Positions 34,744 to 42,626 of a stretch of DNA of 46,098 bases are shown here, in pieces. The position numbers and the translations under genes were made by a program. The DNA is from Microcoleus asticus IPMA8. Lineage in GTDB: Bacteria > Cyanobacteriota > Cyanobacteriia > Cyanobacteriales > Microcoleaceae. The DNA lies in contig NZ_SRRZ01000054.1 of NCBI RefSeq assembly GCF_013179805.1, forward strand, positions 1-46,098, in the 5' to 3' direction. Positions within the stretch are counted from its first letter, which is position 1. Each line of letters starts with the position of its first letter. The notes beneath the pieces were generated by a model. It saw only the letters and a program-made list of their open reading frames with translations, had not been told where the DNA came from and did no database searches.

Positions 34744-34926
34744 TAGCTTAATTAATTTAAATCTTACCCATCAGCAATTAATTCAATGGGTCAGGGCAAA
34801 TCCCGAACGGCGGAGGGCATCCACGGAAGGATTGCCGATCGCACTTCTAATGATATGAGAAAAGAGCGATCGATCTTCCGATCGAGACACCAGTTTAGGT
34901 TAAATTTCAAGGCAGGATGATGTATT
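34744..34926. other. Upstream region of the reverse transcriptase
   Basis: This 183-bp stretch should hold the RT promoter on the minus strand. On the plus strand 34770-34860 reads QQLIQWVRANPERRRASTEG then a stop, possibly the tail of a lost gene; I do not recognise it. A short inverted repeat GATCGATC.TTCC.GATCGA lies near 34868-34885. Defence RTs often have a nearby non-coding RNA, but nothing here proves one. Confidence 0.4.
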
Positions 34927-35118
34927 ATGCCGACCACTGCTCAAGAAATCTATATCCAAGTTCTCCGCACTTTGTGACTTACAGAGCGGCTGCGCTTGGC
35001 AACTCTTATGCTCAACGAGTTATCACAGCCAAATTTCGCTGTAGTCGAGCCAAGTGATACCTAGACTGAGGACGATTGTCTTGATGTTACAACCTTTTCT
35101 TTGCAATCAGATTCATGA
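34927..35118 (+). pseudogene. Antitoxin-like small protein, broken by stops
   Basis: From ATG 34927 the frame reads MPTTAQEIYIQVLRTL, TGA (34975), LTERLRLATLMLNELS, SQPNFAVVEPSDT, TAG, TEDDCLDVTTFSL and a final TGA at 35116. The pattern (TTAQEIY..VLR.LPLTERLRLATLILNEL, then D.W.EED..D.T.FSL) is that of a short cyanobacterial protein often found in toxin-antitoxin settings. Two nonsense codons make it inactive. Identification is from pattern memory. Confidence 0.55.
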
Positions 35119-35135
35119 CTCCCGAAGATTTTTAG

Positions 35136-35310
35136 ATGAACCCTACACTACCTATCGTTCATAGCGACCCCGACATTTTAGGGGGAACTCCTGTCTTTAT
35201 CAGCACTCGCGTCCCGATGAAAATTCTGCTTGATTGTCTCGAAGGAAGTGATTCGCCCTGCGGAGTTTTTAGAGCATTTTCCTAGTGTCAGCGGCGATCG
35301 AGCTATTTGA
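35136..35310 (+). pseudogene. DUF433 antitoxin-like gene, frameshifted
   Basis: ATG 35136 starts PIVHSDPDILGGTPVFISTR, VPMKILLDCLEGSDS, the hallmark of DUF433 proteins (DPDI.GGTPVF.GTRVPV..LLDYLEGGDS). After an indel near 35252 the family sequence continues in another frame as EFLEHFPSVSGDRAI and a stop at 35308. DUF433 proteins are usually antitoxins preceding a PIN-like DUF5615 toxin gene; none follows here. It lies 17 bp after the broken antitoxin-like gene. Confidence 0.75.
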
Positions 35311-35558
35311 GTTTTCGCAATGATACGATCGTCACATAACAACATTTAACGTTTATTGATGTCCGCTTCCTCAACATCGATCGCCCTTGGATCGGAAATC
35401 CGATCGCACACGCGCCACAACTTCCACAAATTACCGCCCCAACCCCGCCCAGGTCAAGGATTTCGCCTATTTCTCCCTCGCACGCCACCGATCGCTAACT
35501 ATAACTGAGCCCTAATCGCTAAAATTAAAAAAAGATACGTAATAGGCAGGCCCGGTCA

Positions 35559-36167
35559 ATGATCCCAACAGTTATAGAACAATCCGGTCGCGGCGAACGC
35601 GCCTTTGACATTTACTCGCGACTCCTGCGCGATCGCATCGTCTTCTTGGGCCAACAGGTTGACTCTGACTTGGCTAACCTGATCGTTGCCCAATTGCTAT
35701 TTTTAGACGCCGAAGACCCCGAGAAAGATATTTACCTGTATCTCAACTCCCCTGGGGGTTCGGTGACAGCAGGTATGGGCATTTTTGACACCATGAACCA
35801 CATCCGCCCCGATGTTTGCACCATTTGTCTCGGTTTGGCTGCCAGCATGGGCGCTTTTCTGTTGAGTGCCGGCGCTAAAGGCAAGCGGATGAGTTTGCCT
35901 CACTCCCGGATTATGATCCACCAACCTCTAGGCGGAGCTCAAGGACAAGCAACCGATATTGAAATTCAGGCCAAAGAGATTTTGTACCACAAACGCCGCC
36001 TGAACGAACATCTTGCCAACCATACCGGTCAGCCGCTTTCCCGCATTGAAGAAGATACCGAACGGGATTTCTTCATGTCGGCTGAAGAAGCAAAGGACTA
36101 CGGATTAGTCGATCAAGTGATCGATCGCCGTCCTTCCGCCAGCCGCCCGATCGCCGCTGTCGTCTAA
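35559..36167 (+). CDS. clpP: ATP-dependent Clp protease proteolytic subunit
   Basis: The 202-residue serine protease subunit assembles as a double heptamer that degrades unfolded substrates fed by ClpC/ClpX ATPases. The catalytic triad is visible with canonical spacing: Ser96 (LGLAASMGAF), His121 (RIMIHQPLGG) and Asp170 (EDTERDFF). The IYLYLNSPGGSVTAGMGI strand and the YGLVDQVI end are typical. The length is standard. Cyanobacteria have several clpP paralogues, some paired with clpX or clpR; this copy stands alone, so the paralogue number is not assigned. A long AT-rich hairpin follows the stop. Confidence 0.95.
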   Translation: MIPTVIEQSGRGERAFDIYSRLLRDRIVFLGQQVDSDLANLIVAQLLFLDAEDPEKDIYLYLNSPGGSVTAGMGIFDTMNHIRPDVCTICLGLAASMGAFLLSAGAKGKRMSLPHSRIMIHQPLGGAQGQATDIEIQAKEILYHKRRLNEHLANHTGQPLSRIEEDTERDFFMSAEEAKDYGLVDQVIDRRPSASRPIAAVV

Positions 36168-36177
36168 ATGAAAAGTT

Positions 36178-36218
36178 AAAAATCAAAAATGAAGAATATT
36201 TCCTCATTTTTGATTTTT
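36178..36218. terminator. AT-rich inverted repeat after clpP
   Basis: A perfect 15-bp arm AAAAATCAAAAATGA (36178-36192) pairs with 36204-36218 across an 11-nt loop and is followed by TTTTTAAC. It may terminate clpP transcription and is also of a kind repeated elsewhere in cyanobacterial genomes. Confidence 0.65.
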
Positions 36219-36231
36219 AATTTTTAACAGT

Positions 36232-36336
36232 CATATAGCAGTTTTCAGTGGAGTGAATTACAGATGCTGGGGCGCAGGACACGGCACAGTGTCCCGTGTT
36301 CCTACTGTATTTCATACAATTGAAAACTGCTATATG
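36232..36336. mobile_element. Small palindromic-ended element (MITE-like), copy A
   Basis: Perfect 16-bp terminal inverted repeats, CATATAGCAGTTTTCA at 36232-36247 and its complement at 36321-36336, bound a 105-bp non-coding unit. The interior contains a second hairpin, GGACACGG/CCGTGTTC-like, near 36278-36300. The same tip bounds the element at 43867-43990. Confidence 0.7.
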
Positions 36337-36382
36337 TAGCTTTTTCTAAAAAAACATCACACCTAGAAACTCTACATAATTA

Positions 36383-37369
36383 CTAGGGCAAAGATTCGAG
36401 ATATTGCAGGAAGTCGAACAATTCTTCTCGATTTAAGAAGTGCCGCGCTTCTTTGCCATAACCTTGTTTGAGATAATCTTTTCCTTGGTTGGGAGTCCAG
36501 CCCAACCGCTTGATTTCCTCAGTGGTTCTGCTGTAGATTTCCAGATATTCTAGAAAATCTACTAACTGTTCGCTAGAAAGCTCTCTCTGCGACGACTTGC
36601 CGTAATTTTGTTCGAGACAGTCGCTTTCCTGTTTTTTCTTCCATTGCAGGCGTTTAAGGATGGCGTCTATTTGGGCGATCGTATCAGAATTATCCTCGAT
36701 CGCATCGCTCGGAATTCCCACTGCGATCGGTTGCAATTCCCTGACTTCGGCCGCACCCTGTAGAAGTTCACTTGGGCTAGCAGTCGGCACATCCAGTTCC
36801 GCGATCGGTTCGCCGTAGCTGGAAGAAAGCCAAGCGTCCGAGTCTAACTGCTTCGGTACAAATCCAGTAGCCTCCACGCGATCGACCGTTGGCGGCAGCG
36901 GTTCCGGTACAGGTGCGATCGGCTCTTCATTTAATTTCGCTTCCGTATTGACAAAATTGCTTTGATGTGGTAAAGAAACTTTGTCGGCAACAGGCATTTC
37001 TAGAACAGGAAGAGGAGCAAGAGCAGGCGGAACAGGAACGGGAACAGCAGCAGGAGGGGGAACGGGAACAGCAGCAACCGGAACACTTGTCGGCGGAACA
37101 GGAACGGGAACAGCAGCAACCGGAGCAACCGGAGCCGGAGAAACACTCGCGATCGCACTCGCGGGATCGGCAAATCCGAGGACAGCGAACGATCGCAACC
37201 GGGCGCGGTCTTCAGCATCCTCAACAGACTCAGCAGCCGACATAGCCGTAGCAAGAGTTTTGCCGTCAACCTGAACCAGACAGCGAACAACAAACTTACC
37301 GTGATGAACAGTCAGCAACTCACAGATTAACTGTCCAGCGGGATAAAGGGCGCGAAATTCAGCAAACAT
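36383..37369 (-). CDS. Unknown protein with Pro/Val-rich linker and C-terminal repeat
   Basis: The 328-residue protein has three parts. Residues 1-75 form a compact domain (YPAGQLICELLTVHHGKFVV, then an Ala/Glu/Asp helix). Residues about 78-125 are an almost pure Pro/Val/Ala repeat (VPVPVPP). The last 90 residues hold two copies of a roughly 42-residue unit whose core is LQWKKKQESDCLEQNYGKSS and LGWTPNQGKDYLKQGYGKEA, each ending DFLEYLE or DFLQYLE. I do not recognise a named family for the repeat, although similar C-termini occur in cyanobacteria. No signal peptide was seen. It is monocistronic. The repeat may bind a partner; the linker keeps the ends apart. Confidence 0.75.
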   Translation of the reverse strand: MFAEFRALYPAGQLICELLTVHHGKFVVRCLVQVDGKTLATAMSAAESVEDAEDRARLRSFAVLGFADPASAIASVSPAPVAPVAAVPVPVPPTSVPVAAVPVPPPAAVPVPVPPALAPLPVLEMPVADKVSLPHQSNFVNTEAKLNEEPIAPVPEPLPPTVDRVEATGFVPKQLDSDAWLSSSYGEPIAELDVPTASPSELLQGAAEVRELQPIAVGIPSDAIEDNSDTIAQIDAILKRLQWKKKQESDCLEQNYGKSSQRELSSEQLVDFLEYLEIYSRTTEEIKRLGWTPNQGKDYLKQGYGKEARHFLNREELFDFLQYLESLP

Positions 37370-38245
37370 AATTTTTTGACCCCGAAACCAGGAGGGGCTT
37401 ATGACTTAAGTGTAGTACAGCCCAAAGAAAACAATTTTCTGAAAGCACATATTCAACATACAATAAATTAAAGGTGAGTCATCCGCGCAACCTTTCACGC
37501 CACTAAACCCCATCCCACATCCAGCGGTTTAAGCTAACAAGCATCGGGCGTCATTTCTATCTATAGGAGATGACACAGCAACTAAGCAAAAGTAGTAAAA
37601 GTCTCCGGTTTTGTGTACCTTGCACTTTCTACAGCACAGATTGCTCCCGACCCGCTCGTTGCACCTCCGTCCGCAAGGGCAGATCGCGTGCAAAAAACAG
37701 GGGCATCGCAGCAGCGAGCTACTAGCAATTTTGCCTTGAGCCGGTAAATTCTTTGCTAAAGCAAGAAGCAAGAGGCACTTCAAAAGGCAGAAGGAACAAG
37801 GCAGAAGGAACAAGGCAGAAGGAAGAAATGCAAATTTTCTCCCTCTCCATCTCTCCATCGGCTCATCCTCGACTCAAGCCGTCGCTTTCAGTATCGAGCC
37901 ATCTTTTAAGAACCGACAGGGGCTTTCTAATTCGCGAAGTGCTCGGCGCTGCTGACCTAAAAGCAAACAAACCAACGCTAAAAAATTGTATTGGGGAATA
38001 GCGTGCGGGACAGTTTTCTGCACCGTCAGCCGTCAGTTCAAGACAGACAGCAGACAATTAGCACGAAGCCCGTGTCGGGAGAGAAGCTCAAAAAATCCTC
38101 GCGCTCAAATAAGGTGGCTGTGCTCGCGTCTCCACCTATTAACCCGCGCATTTGTTGGGAAGCAGGCACTGCGAGGGCCCGAGGGAGTGCGGCTGATTTC
38201 GCCAAAATTAGACTAATTGCTGGAAACAAGAGGATCGATCGCTAC
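37370..38245. other. Intergenic before RNase II/R-family gene
   Basis: No gene is supported in this 876-bp stretch. Open frames on either strand lack family character, including the in-frame extension of the RNase gene back to 37991. A 14-bp tandem repeat lies at 37786-37827. The divergent promoters for the genes on each side should lie here. Confidence 0.5.
37786..37827. repeat. Three tandem 14-bp repeats
   Basis: GGCAGAAGGAACAA occurs twice exactly and a third time as GGCAGAAGGAAGAA, head to tail. This is an STRR-type sequence. Confidence 0.85.
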
Positions 38246-40612
38246 ATGGAATTTTCTATCGCTGCACTGCTGGCAAATTTTACAGAAGACAAATTAGTGG
38301 CCCCTAAAGCATTGGAGAAAAAACTCGACTGCAACGACGCCACCAGTCAACTCAAACTTCAAATCGCATTAGAAGCTCTAGAGAAAATTGGCATATTAGT
38401 CAAAGACAAAGGCCGCTATCGCCGAGTAGCTGAAGACGACGTAGTAGAAGCAAAACTGCGCTGTTCGAGCAAAGGATTTTGCTTTGCAATTCAAGACGCT
38501 GAAGGCTCAGAAGACGTTTACGTGCGGGAAAGTCACCTCTCGACAGCTTGGAATGGCGATCGAGTCTTAGTCAAAATCATCAAAGAAGGTAGCCGCCGCC
38601 GATCGCCCGAAGGCGAAGTCATGCTTATCCTCGAACGCGCCAACCCCTCGGTACTCGCGCGAGTCAAGCAAACCGCCACCCCCACCGGCCGAGTCAGCTA
38701 CAGAGCAATCCCCCTGGACGATCGCCTGTTGTTTGAACTAGACTTGCTCGCAAATGGCACAAATCTCCAAGAGGCGATCGACCACCTAGTACACGTCGAA
38801 GTCAAACGCTACCCCCTCGGCACTCATCGACCAGTCGGCAAAGTAGTACAGGTATTAGGTTCCGACGCCGAAGCCGCTGACGACCTCGACATCGTATGCT
38901 GCAAACACGACTTGCCGCGATCGTTCCCCGCCGCCGTCATCAAAGCAGCCGAAAACTTGCCCAGCAAAGTCAAAAAAACCGACATCAAAAAACGGCTAGA
39001 CTTGCGTAACATCCTGACTGTTACCTTCAGCAAAAACGAACCGGGAACAATCAACAGCGAAAACGATGCCCCTCAAGCTGAGCAGGAAAATCTCTCCGAA
39101 GGAGCAGTCGAAAACGAGTTTGACCCGACATCATTCCTCTCCGATCCGCCAGTAGAACGCGCTTTGTCGATCGAAACCCTGAAGCCCGGCCGCTGGCAAA
39201 TAGGAATCCACATCAGCGACGCCGCCGAGTACGTGCAGCCAGAAACCCCGATCGACCGCGAAGCCCGCAAGCGAGGCACCGCCGCCCATCTGGGAGACAA
39301 AATCATCGCCGTACTGCCAGAAATCCTCAACGAGCGCTGCTCTCTGCTGCCAGATACCGAACGGCTGGCCTTCAGCATACTGCTCACCCTAGACGAATCA
39401 GGAGAACTGCTAGAATACGAAATTCAAACCAGCGTCATTCAAATTGACTACCACCTCACCTACGAGCAAGCTCAAGCAATTATCGAACCAGGCGATGCCG
39501 AAGAGCACCCTTTATCATCCGCCCTCCGTCCTTTCCTAGATCAACTCGGTGCCGCCTCACAGGCAGCCAGACAGGCAAGGCTCAAGCGAGGAGCTTTTGA
39601 ACTAAACTTGCCCGACGCTAACTCTCACTTCGACGACGAAGGCGAATTAGGAGCTTTTGCAACCGCTCCCCCCGCCCAGTCGGCTGTCTCCGAGTTGGTG
39701 GTACTCGCCAACCAAGCTGTCGCCACCCACCTGCAAGCCTTGGGAGTCCCAGCAATCTACCGCGTCCAGCCGATGCCAGACCCGGCAGACATTCAAGAGT
39801 TCATCAAACTCTCGAACAACCTCGGAGGCGAACTGTATCTCGAAACCGAAGAAGAAGTTCTGCCCTTTGACTTTCAGCGATTTACCCAGCAGTTTGCCGG
39901 CTTGAAGTCCGAAAGAGTTCTCACCTACCTGCTAGAAGACACGATGAAGCCCGCTGTTTACAGCACAACTCCCAAGCCGCACTTCGGTTTGGCGCTGTCA
40001 GAAGGTTACACGCGCTGCACTTCGCCGCTTTCCCGCTACGCCGATTTGCTGGTGCTGCGGGTGTTGCAAGCGGTGTTCGAGCAAGGCCGCAGCAGCCGCA
40101 CAACACGGGCTAAGGAAAAAGTTGACTTGCACCATTCCTCCTGTCACGGTCAAATTACTTGGAATGTTCTCCCCCCAGATTTGCACCACGAATTTGAGAC
40201 AGAGTTTGCATCGGCCGTGGTACACCTGACGGAACGCGAAAGGGTTGCTGAAGACGCTGAAAGCGATTTGCAGGGATTGAAGAAAACAGGATTGATGAAA
40301 GAACGCACCGGTCAAACTTTCCAGGGTTTGATTACAGGCGTGCAGTCTTACGGTTTCTTTGTAGAAATTGAGGTGCGGCCGCCCGAGAGCGACATCTTGC
40401 GTGTTGAGGGATTGGTGCACGTTTCTTCGCTGAAGGATGATTGGTACGAATATCGATCGCGCCAGCAAACTCTGGTGGGCCGCAAAAACCGCAATCAGTA
40501 CCGTTTGGGCGATCGGGTAGAAGTTCAAGTCAAGAGTGTTGACTACTACCGCCAGCAAATTGATTTAGTTGCAGTTGGCGGCGGCAGCCAAGCTTTTGAT
40601 GATGATGAATAA
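38246..40612 (+). CDS. RNase II/R-family (RNB domain) protein
   Basis: The 788-residue protein carries an N-terminal winged-helix segment (KALEKKLDC... ILVKDKGRYRR), cold-shock-type OB domains, an RNB domain and a C-terminal S1 domain (FQGLITGVQSYGFFVEIEV, EGLVHVSSL, VQVKSVDYYRQQIDLVAV). RNB hallmarks seen are WQIGIHISDAAEYVQPETP, DREARKRGTAAHLGDKI and LSRYADLLVLRVLQ. RNB enzymes degrade RNA 3' to 5' with clustered aspartates. At the usual DxDDA site the sequence instead reads PPVERALSIE (about residue 300), so catalysis may be altered. ATG 38246 (MEFSIAALLANF) matches the cyanobacterial family start, with AGAGGA about 11 bases upstream. Confidence 0.85.
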   Translation: MEFSIAALLANFTEDKLVAPKALEKKLDCNDATSQLKLQIALEALEKIGILVKDKGRYRRVAEDDVVEAKLRCSSKGFCFAIQDAEGSEDVYVRESHLSTAWNGDRVLVKIIKEGSRRRSPEGEVMLILERANPSVLARVKQTATPTGRVSYRAIPLDDRLLFELDLLANGTNLQEAIDHLVHVEVKRYPLGTHRPVGKVVQVLGSDAEAADDLDIVCCKHDLPRSFPAAVIKAAENLPSKVKKTDIKKRLDLRNILTVTFSKNEPGTINSENDAPQAEQENLSEGAVENEFDPTSFLSDPPVERALSIETLKPGRWQIGIHISDAAEYVQPETPIDREARKRGTAAHLGDKIIAVLPEILNERCSLLPDTERLAFSILLTLDESGELLEYEIQTSVIQIDYHLTYEQAQAIIEPGDAEEHPLSSALRPFLDQLGAASQAARQARLKRGAFELNLPDANSHFDDEGELGAFATAPPAQSAVSELVVLANQAVATHLQALGVPAIYRVQPMPDPADIQEFIKLSNNLGGELYLETEEEVLPFDFQRFTQQFAGLKSERVLTYLLEDTMKPAVYSTTPKPHFGLALSEGYTRCTSPLSRYADLLVLRVLQAVFEQGRSSRTTRAKEKVDLHHSSCHGQITWNVLPPDLHHEFETEFASAVVHLTERERVAEDAESDLQGLKKTGLMKERTGQTFQGLITGVQSYGFFVEIEVRPPESDILRVEGLVHVSSLKDDWYEYRSRQQTLVGRKNRNQYRLGDRVEVQVKSVDYYRQQIDLVAVGGGSQAFDDDE

Positions 40613-40617
40613 TCCGT

Positions 40618-40640
40618 TGACAGTTGACAGTTGACAGTTA
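40618..40640. repeat. TTGACAG heptamer repeat
   Basis: Three head-to-tail TTGACAG units follow the RNase gene stop codon; an STRR sequence. Confidence 0.85.
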
Positions 40641-40644
40641 ACTT

Positions 40645-40689
40645 TTCTCAATACTTAGTTGTCATTGTCGGGCAACTAAGTATTGAGAA
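40645..40689. terminator. Strong hairpin after RNase gene
   Basis: A perfect 17-bp stem (arm TTCTCAATACTTAGTTG at 40645-40661; complement 40673-40689) with an 11-nt loop. No T-run follows, so it may be a 3'-end stabiliser or a repeat palindrome rather than a true terminator. Confidence 0.55.
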
Positions 40690-40825
40690 GTGGGCTGCCA
40701 ACTATACTCAGCAATTATCAATAAATAATTAAGGACTAATATCCAATCCGGTAGCATCGTCGGGTGTCAAATCCAGTCAAAATTCAACAATCACGGACGG
40801 TGAAACCGGAATTTATATAGTTTAT

Positions 40826-40920
40826 CTGCGTTAATCTGTGTTAATCTGCCTGTATCTGCGGTGAAAAAAAGAGAATGTATTAACCGCAGATGACAAGGGA
40901 TGGACGCTGATTCACGCAGA
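40826..40920. repeat. Dispersed repeat with ATCTGCGTTAATCTG core
   Basis: Contains repeated CTGCGTTAATCTG/CTGTGTTAATCTG units and an inverted pair, ATCTGCGGT (40854-40862) and ACCGCAGAT (40883-40891). This motif type is a widespread intergenic repeat. No gene is present in 40690-41015. Confidence 0.65.
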
Positions 40921-41015
40921 GGTTGAGAAGAGATATATGAATAATTCCGATGCTAACAGATTTGATATAACAACTAATTACTAACAACAGTCAACCGTCA
41001 ACTAACAAATAATTA

Positions 41016-41633
41016 ATGACGAATAACTACCCCCTCATTGTAGGAGTTACCGGTGCATCGGGACTGATTTATGCGGTGCGAACTCTAAAGTTTCTGTTGG
41101 AAGCCGATCGCGCTGTGGAACTGGTAGCATCAAAATCTACTTACATGGTTTGGCAAAGCGAACAGAACATCCGAATGCCTGCAGAACCGACGCTTCAAGA
41201 GGAATTTTGGCGCGAACAAGCAGGAGTACCCACAATGGGTAAACTCCGATGCCATCCCTGGCAAGATGTCGGTGCTAATATTGCTAGCGGCTCGTTTCGC
41301 ACCCAAGGGATGATCGTTATTCCCTGTAGCATGAGTACACTAGGCAAGTTGGCGGCTGGCTTGAGCTCGGATTTACTCGAAAGAGCGGCCGACGTTCAAC
41401 TCAAGGAAGGGAGAAAATTGGTACTCGTGCCTCGGGAAACGCCTTTTAGCTTGATTCACCTGCGGAATTTGACTACCTTGGCAGAAGCGGGAGCTAGAAT
41501 TGTACCAGCGATTCCCGCTTGGTATCACAATCCGCAAACTATTGAAGATTTGGTAGACTTTGTGGTGGCTCGCGCTTTAGACCAGTTGGGAATTGATTGC
41601 GTTCCTCTCAAACGCTGGAAGGAAGAAGAGTAG
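41016..41633 (+). CDS. ubiX: Flavin prenyltransferase UbiX
   Basis: The 205-residue flavoprotein prenylates FMN with dimethylallyl phosphate to give prenylated FMN, the cofactor of UbiD-type decarboxylases (quinone biosynthesis). Family blocks are visible: IVGVTGASGLIYAVRTL at the FMN site, VASKSTYMVW, MIVIPCSMSTLGKLAAGLS, RAADVQLKEGRKLVLVPRETP, and the C-terminal IVPAIPAWYHNPQTIEDLVDF. Length and start (ATG 41016) are standard. Upstream lies 400 bp of repeats; downstream another short tandem repeat separates it from the LapA-like gene, so it may be transcribed alone. Confidence 0.95.
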   Translation: MTNNYPLIVGVTGASGLIYAVRTLKFLLEADRAVELVASKSTYMVWQSEQNIRMPAEPTLQEEFWREQAGVPTMGKLRCHPWQDVGANIASGSFRTQGMIVIPCSMSTLGKLAAGLSSDLLERAADVQLKEGRKLVLVPRETPFSLIHLRNLTTLAEAGARIVPAIPAWYHNPQTIEDLVDFVVARALDQLGIDCVPLKRWKEEE

Positions 41634-41635
41634 TA

Positions 41636-41711
41636 ATTAGTAATTAGTCATTAGTCATGAGTTATTAGTTATTAGTCATTTACAAATTACAAATTACAAA
41701 TTACAAATTAA
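41636..41711. repeat. Mixed heptamer repeats (TTAGTCA / ACAAATT)
   Basis: Units of AATTAGTCATTAGTCATGAG pass into four ACAAATT units just before the next start codon. STRR-type sequence, so the next gene's promoter must lie within or upstream of it. Confidence 0.85.
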
Positions 41712-41719
41712 AGTTCGAT

Positions 41720-42604
41720 ATGCGTGGTGTTTTTTTGCTAGTGATTGTGGTAGGGCTAACTATTTTTGCCCTGCAAAATGTGGAGCCGGCATTATCGCTG
41801 GTGTTTTTGGGAGTTCGATCGCCTGCTTTGCCCTTATCTATCTGGATTTTGCTGAGCATGGCGGTGGGAGCTGTCACGTCTTTATTGATTTCTGGTTTGG
41901 TCGCTTTTTCAAATTATCTATCTTCAACGCAAAACCGCACCGGCCGCGACAGTCGCAGCCGTCCCGATACTTTCGCAGACGACAGGAGAACGCCTTACAC
42001 GCCGCCTCCCCCTCCTAGAAAACAGGAAATTGACCCGGATCTGAATAGGGAAAATAGCCAAACTCAGGCTGCTGGTTCTTACCGAACAGAGTACGGCACG
42101 CCTGCAGGTTACAGTGCCCGGACTTTCCAGCAAGAAACTCCGAACCCGGATGGGGCGAAGGATTACGCTCAACCGGGGACTTATCAAGCCGCAGACGATG
42201 AGGACGATTGGGTTTCAGATGGCTCAAAATCCGGCTCTCAAGGTGGCGATGACGATTGGGGGGACGATCGCGATTTTCCCGATCGACCGCAGGTAAATGA
42301 CGTTGCAGAGGCAAATCCGAGGGATTACGAAGCTAAACAGGAACCGAAAAGCAAGTCTTGGGCTGGCTCGGTATACTCTTACGGCTATCGAGATCCAAAC
42401 CAGTCTGGGGTGGGGCAAACAGAGTCTATCTACGATGCAGAGTATCGGGTGATCGTTCCCCCGCAAGAGGCGATACCTAAACCCGCTGATGAACCACCGA
42501 AAAATCCTAGTGCAGAAACAGAGGATGATTGGGGATTGGATGAGGGTGATGAGTTTGAGGACGACGATCGCCCCAGTGACGGATCTATTAACCTGAAAAA
42601 ATAG
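41720..42604 (+). CDS. LapA-like (DUF1049) membrane protein with acidic tail
   Basis: A 294-residue protein with two N-terminal membrane segments: residues 1-30 (FLLVIVVGLTIFALQN then SLVFLGV) and about 38-65 (LPLSIWILLSMAVGAVTSLL). This hairpin is the LapA/DUF1049 signature. From residue 72 onward the chain is disordered, very acidic and Tyr/Gly/Pro-rich, with repeated DDW..D motifs (DDEDDWVSDG, GGDDDWGDDRD, ETEDDWGLDEGDE) and should be cytoplasmic. In other bacteria LapA acts in lipopolysaccharide assembly control, but the long tail is cyanobacterial and its role is unknown. aroK follows after 22 bp, so the two are probably co-transcribed. Confidence 0.8.
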   Translation: MRGVFLLVIVVGLTIFALQNVEPALSLVFLGVRSPALPLSIWILLSMAVGAVTSLLISGLVAFSNYLSSTQNRTGRDSRSRPDTFADDRRTPYTPPPPPRKQEIDPDLNRENSQTQAAGSYRTEYGTPAGYSARTFQQETPNPDGAKDYAQPGTYQAADDEDDWVSDGSKSGSQGGDDDWGDDRDFPDRPQVNDVAEANPRDYEAKQEPKSKSWAGSVYSYGYRDPNQSGVGQTESIYDAEYRVIVPPQEAIPKPADEPPKNPSAETEDDWGLDEGDEFEDDDRPSDGSINLKK

Positions 42605-42626
42605 AAAAATATGGGAGGATTTGCCA

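Noticed and set aside
36967..37274. Plus-strand frames encoding Glu/Gln-rich or Gly/Thr/Ala-rich repeats
   Set aside because: They are antisense to the Pro/Val-rich linker of the minus-strand gene; the low complexity is a by-product of its repeated codons.
37991..38245. 85-residue N-terminal extension of the RNase II/R-family protein
   Set aside because: The family starts at MEFSIAALLANF, and the extension has no homology-like features or ribosome site.
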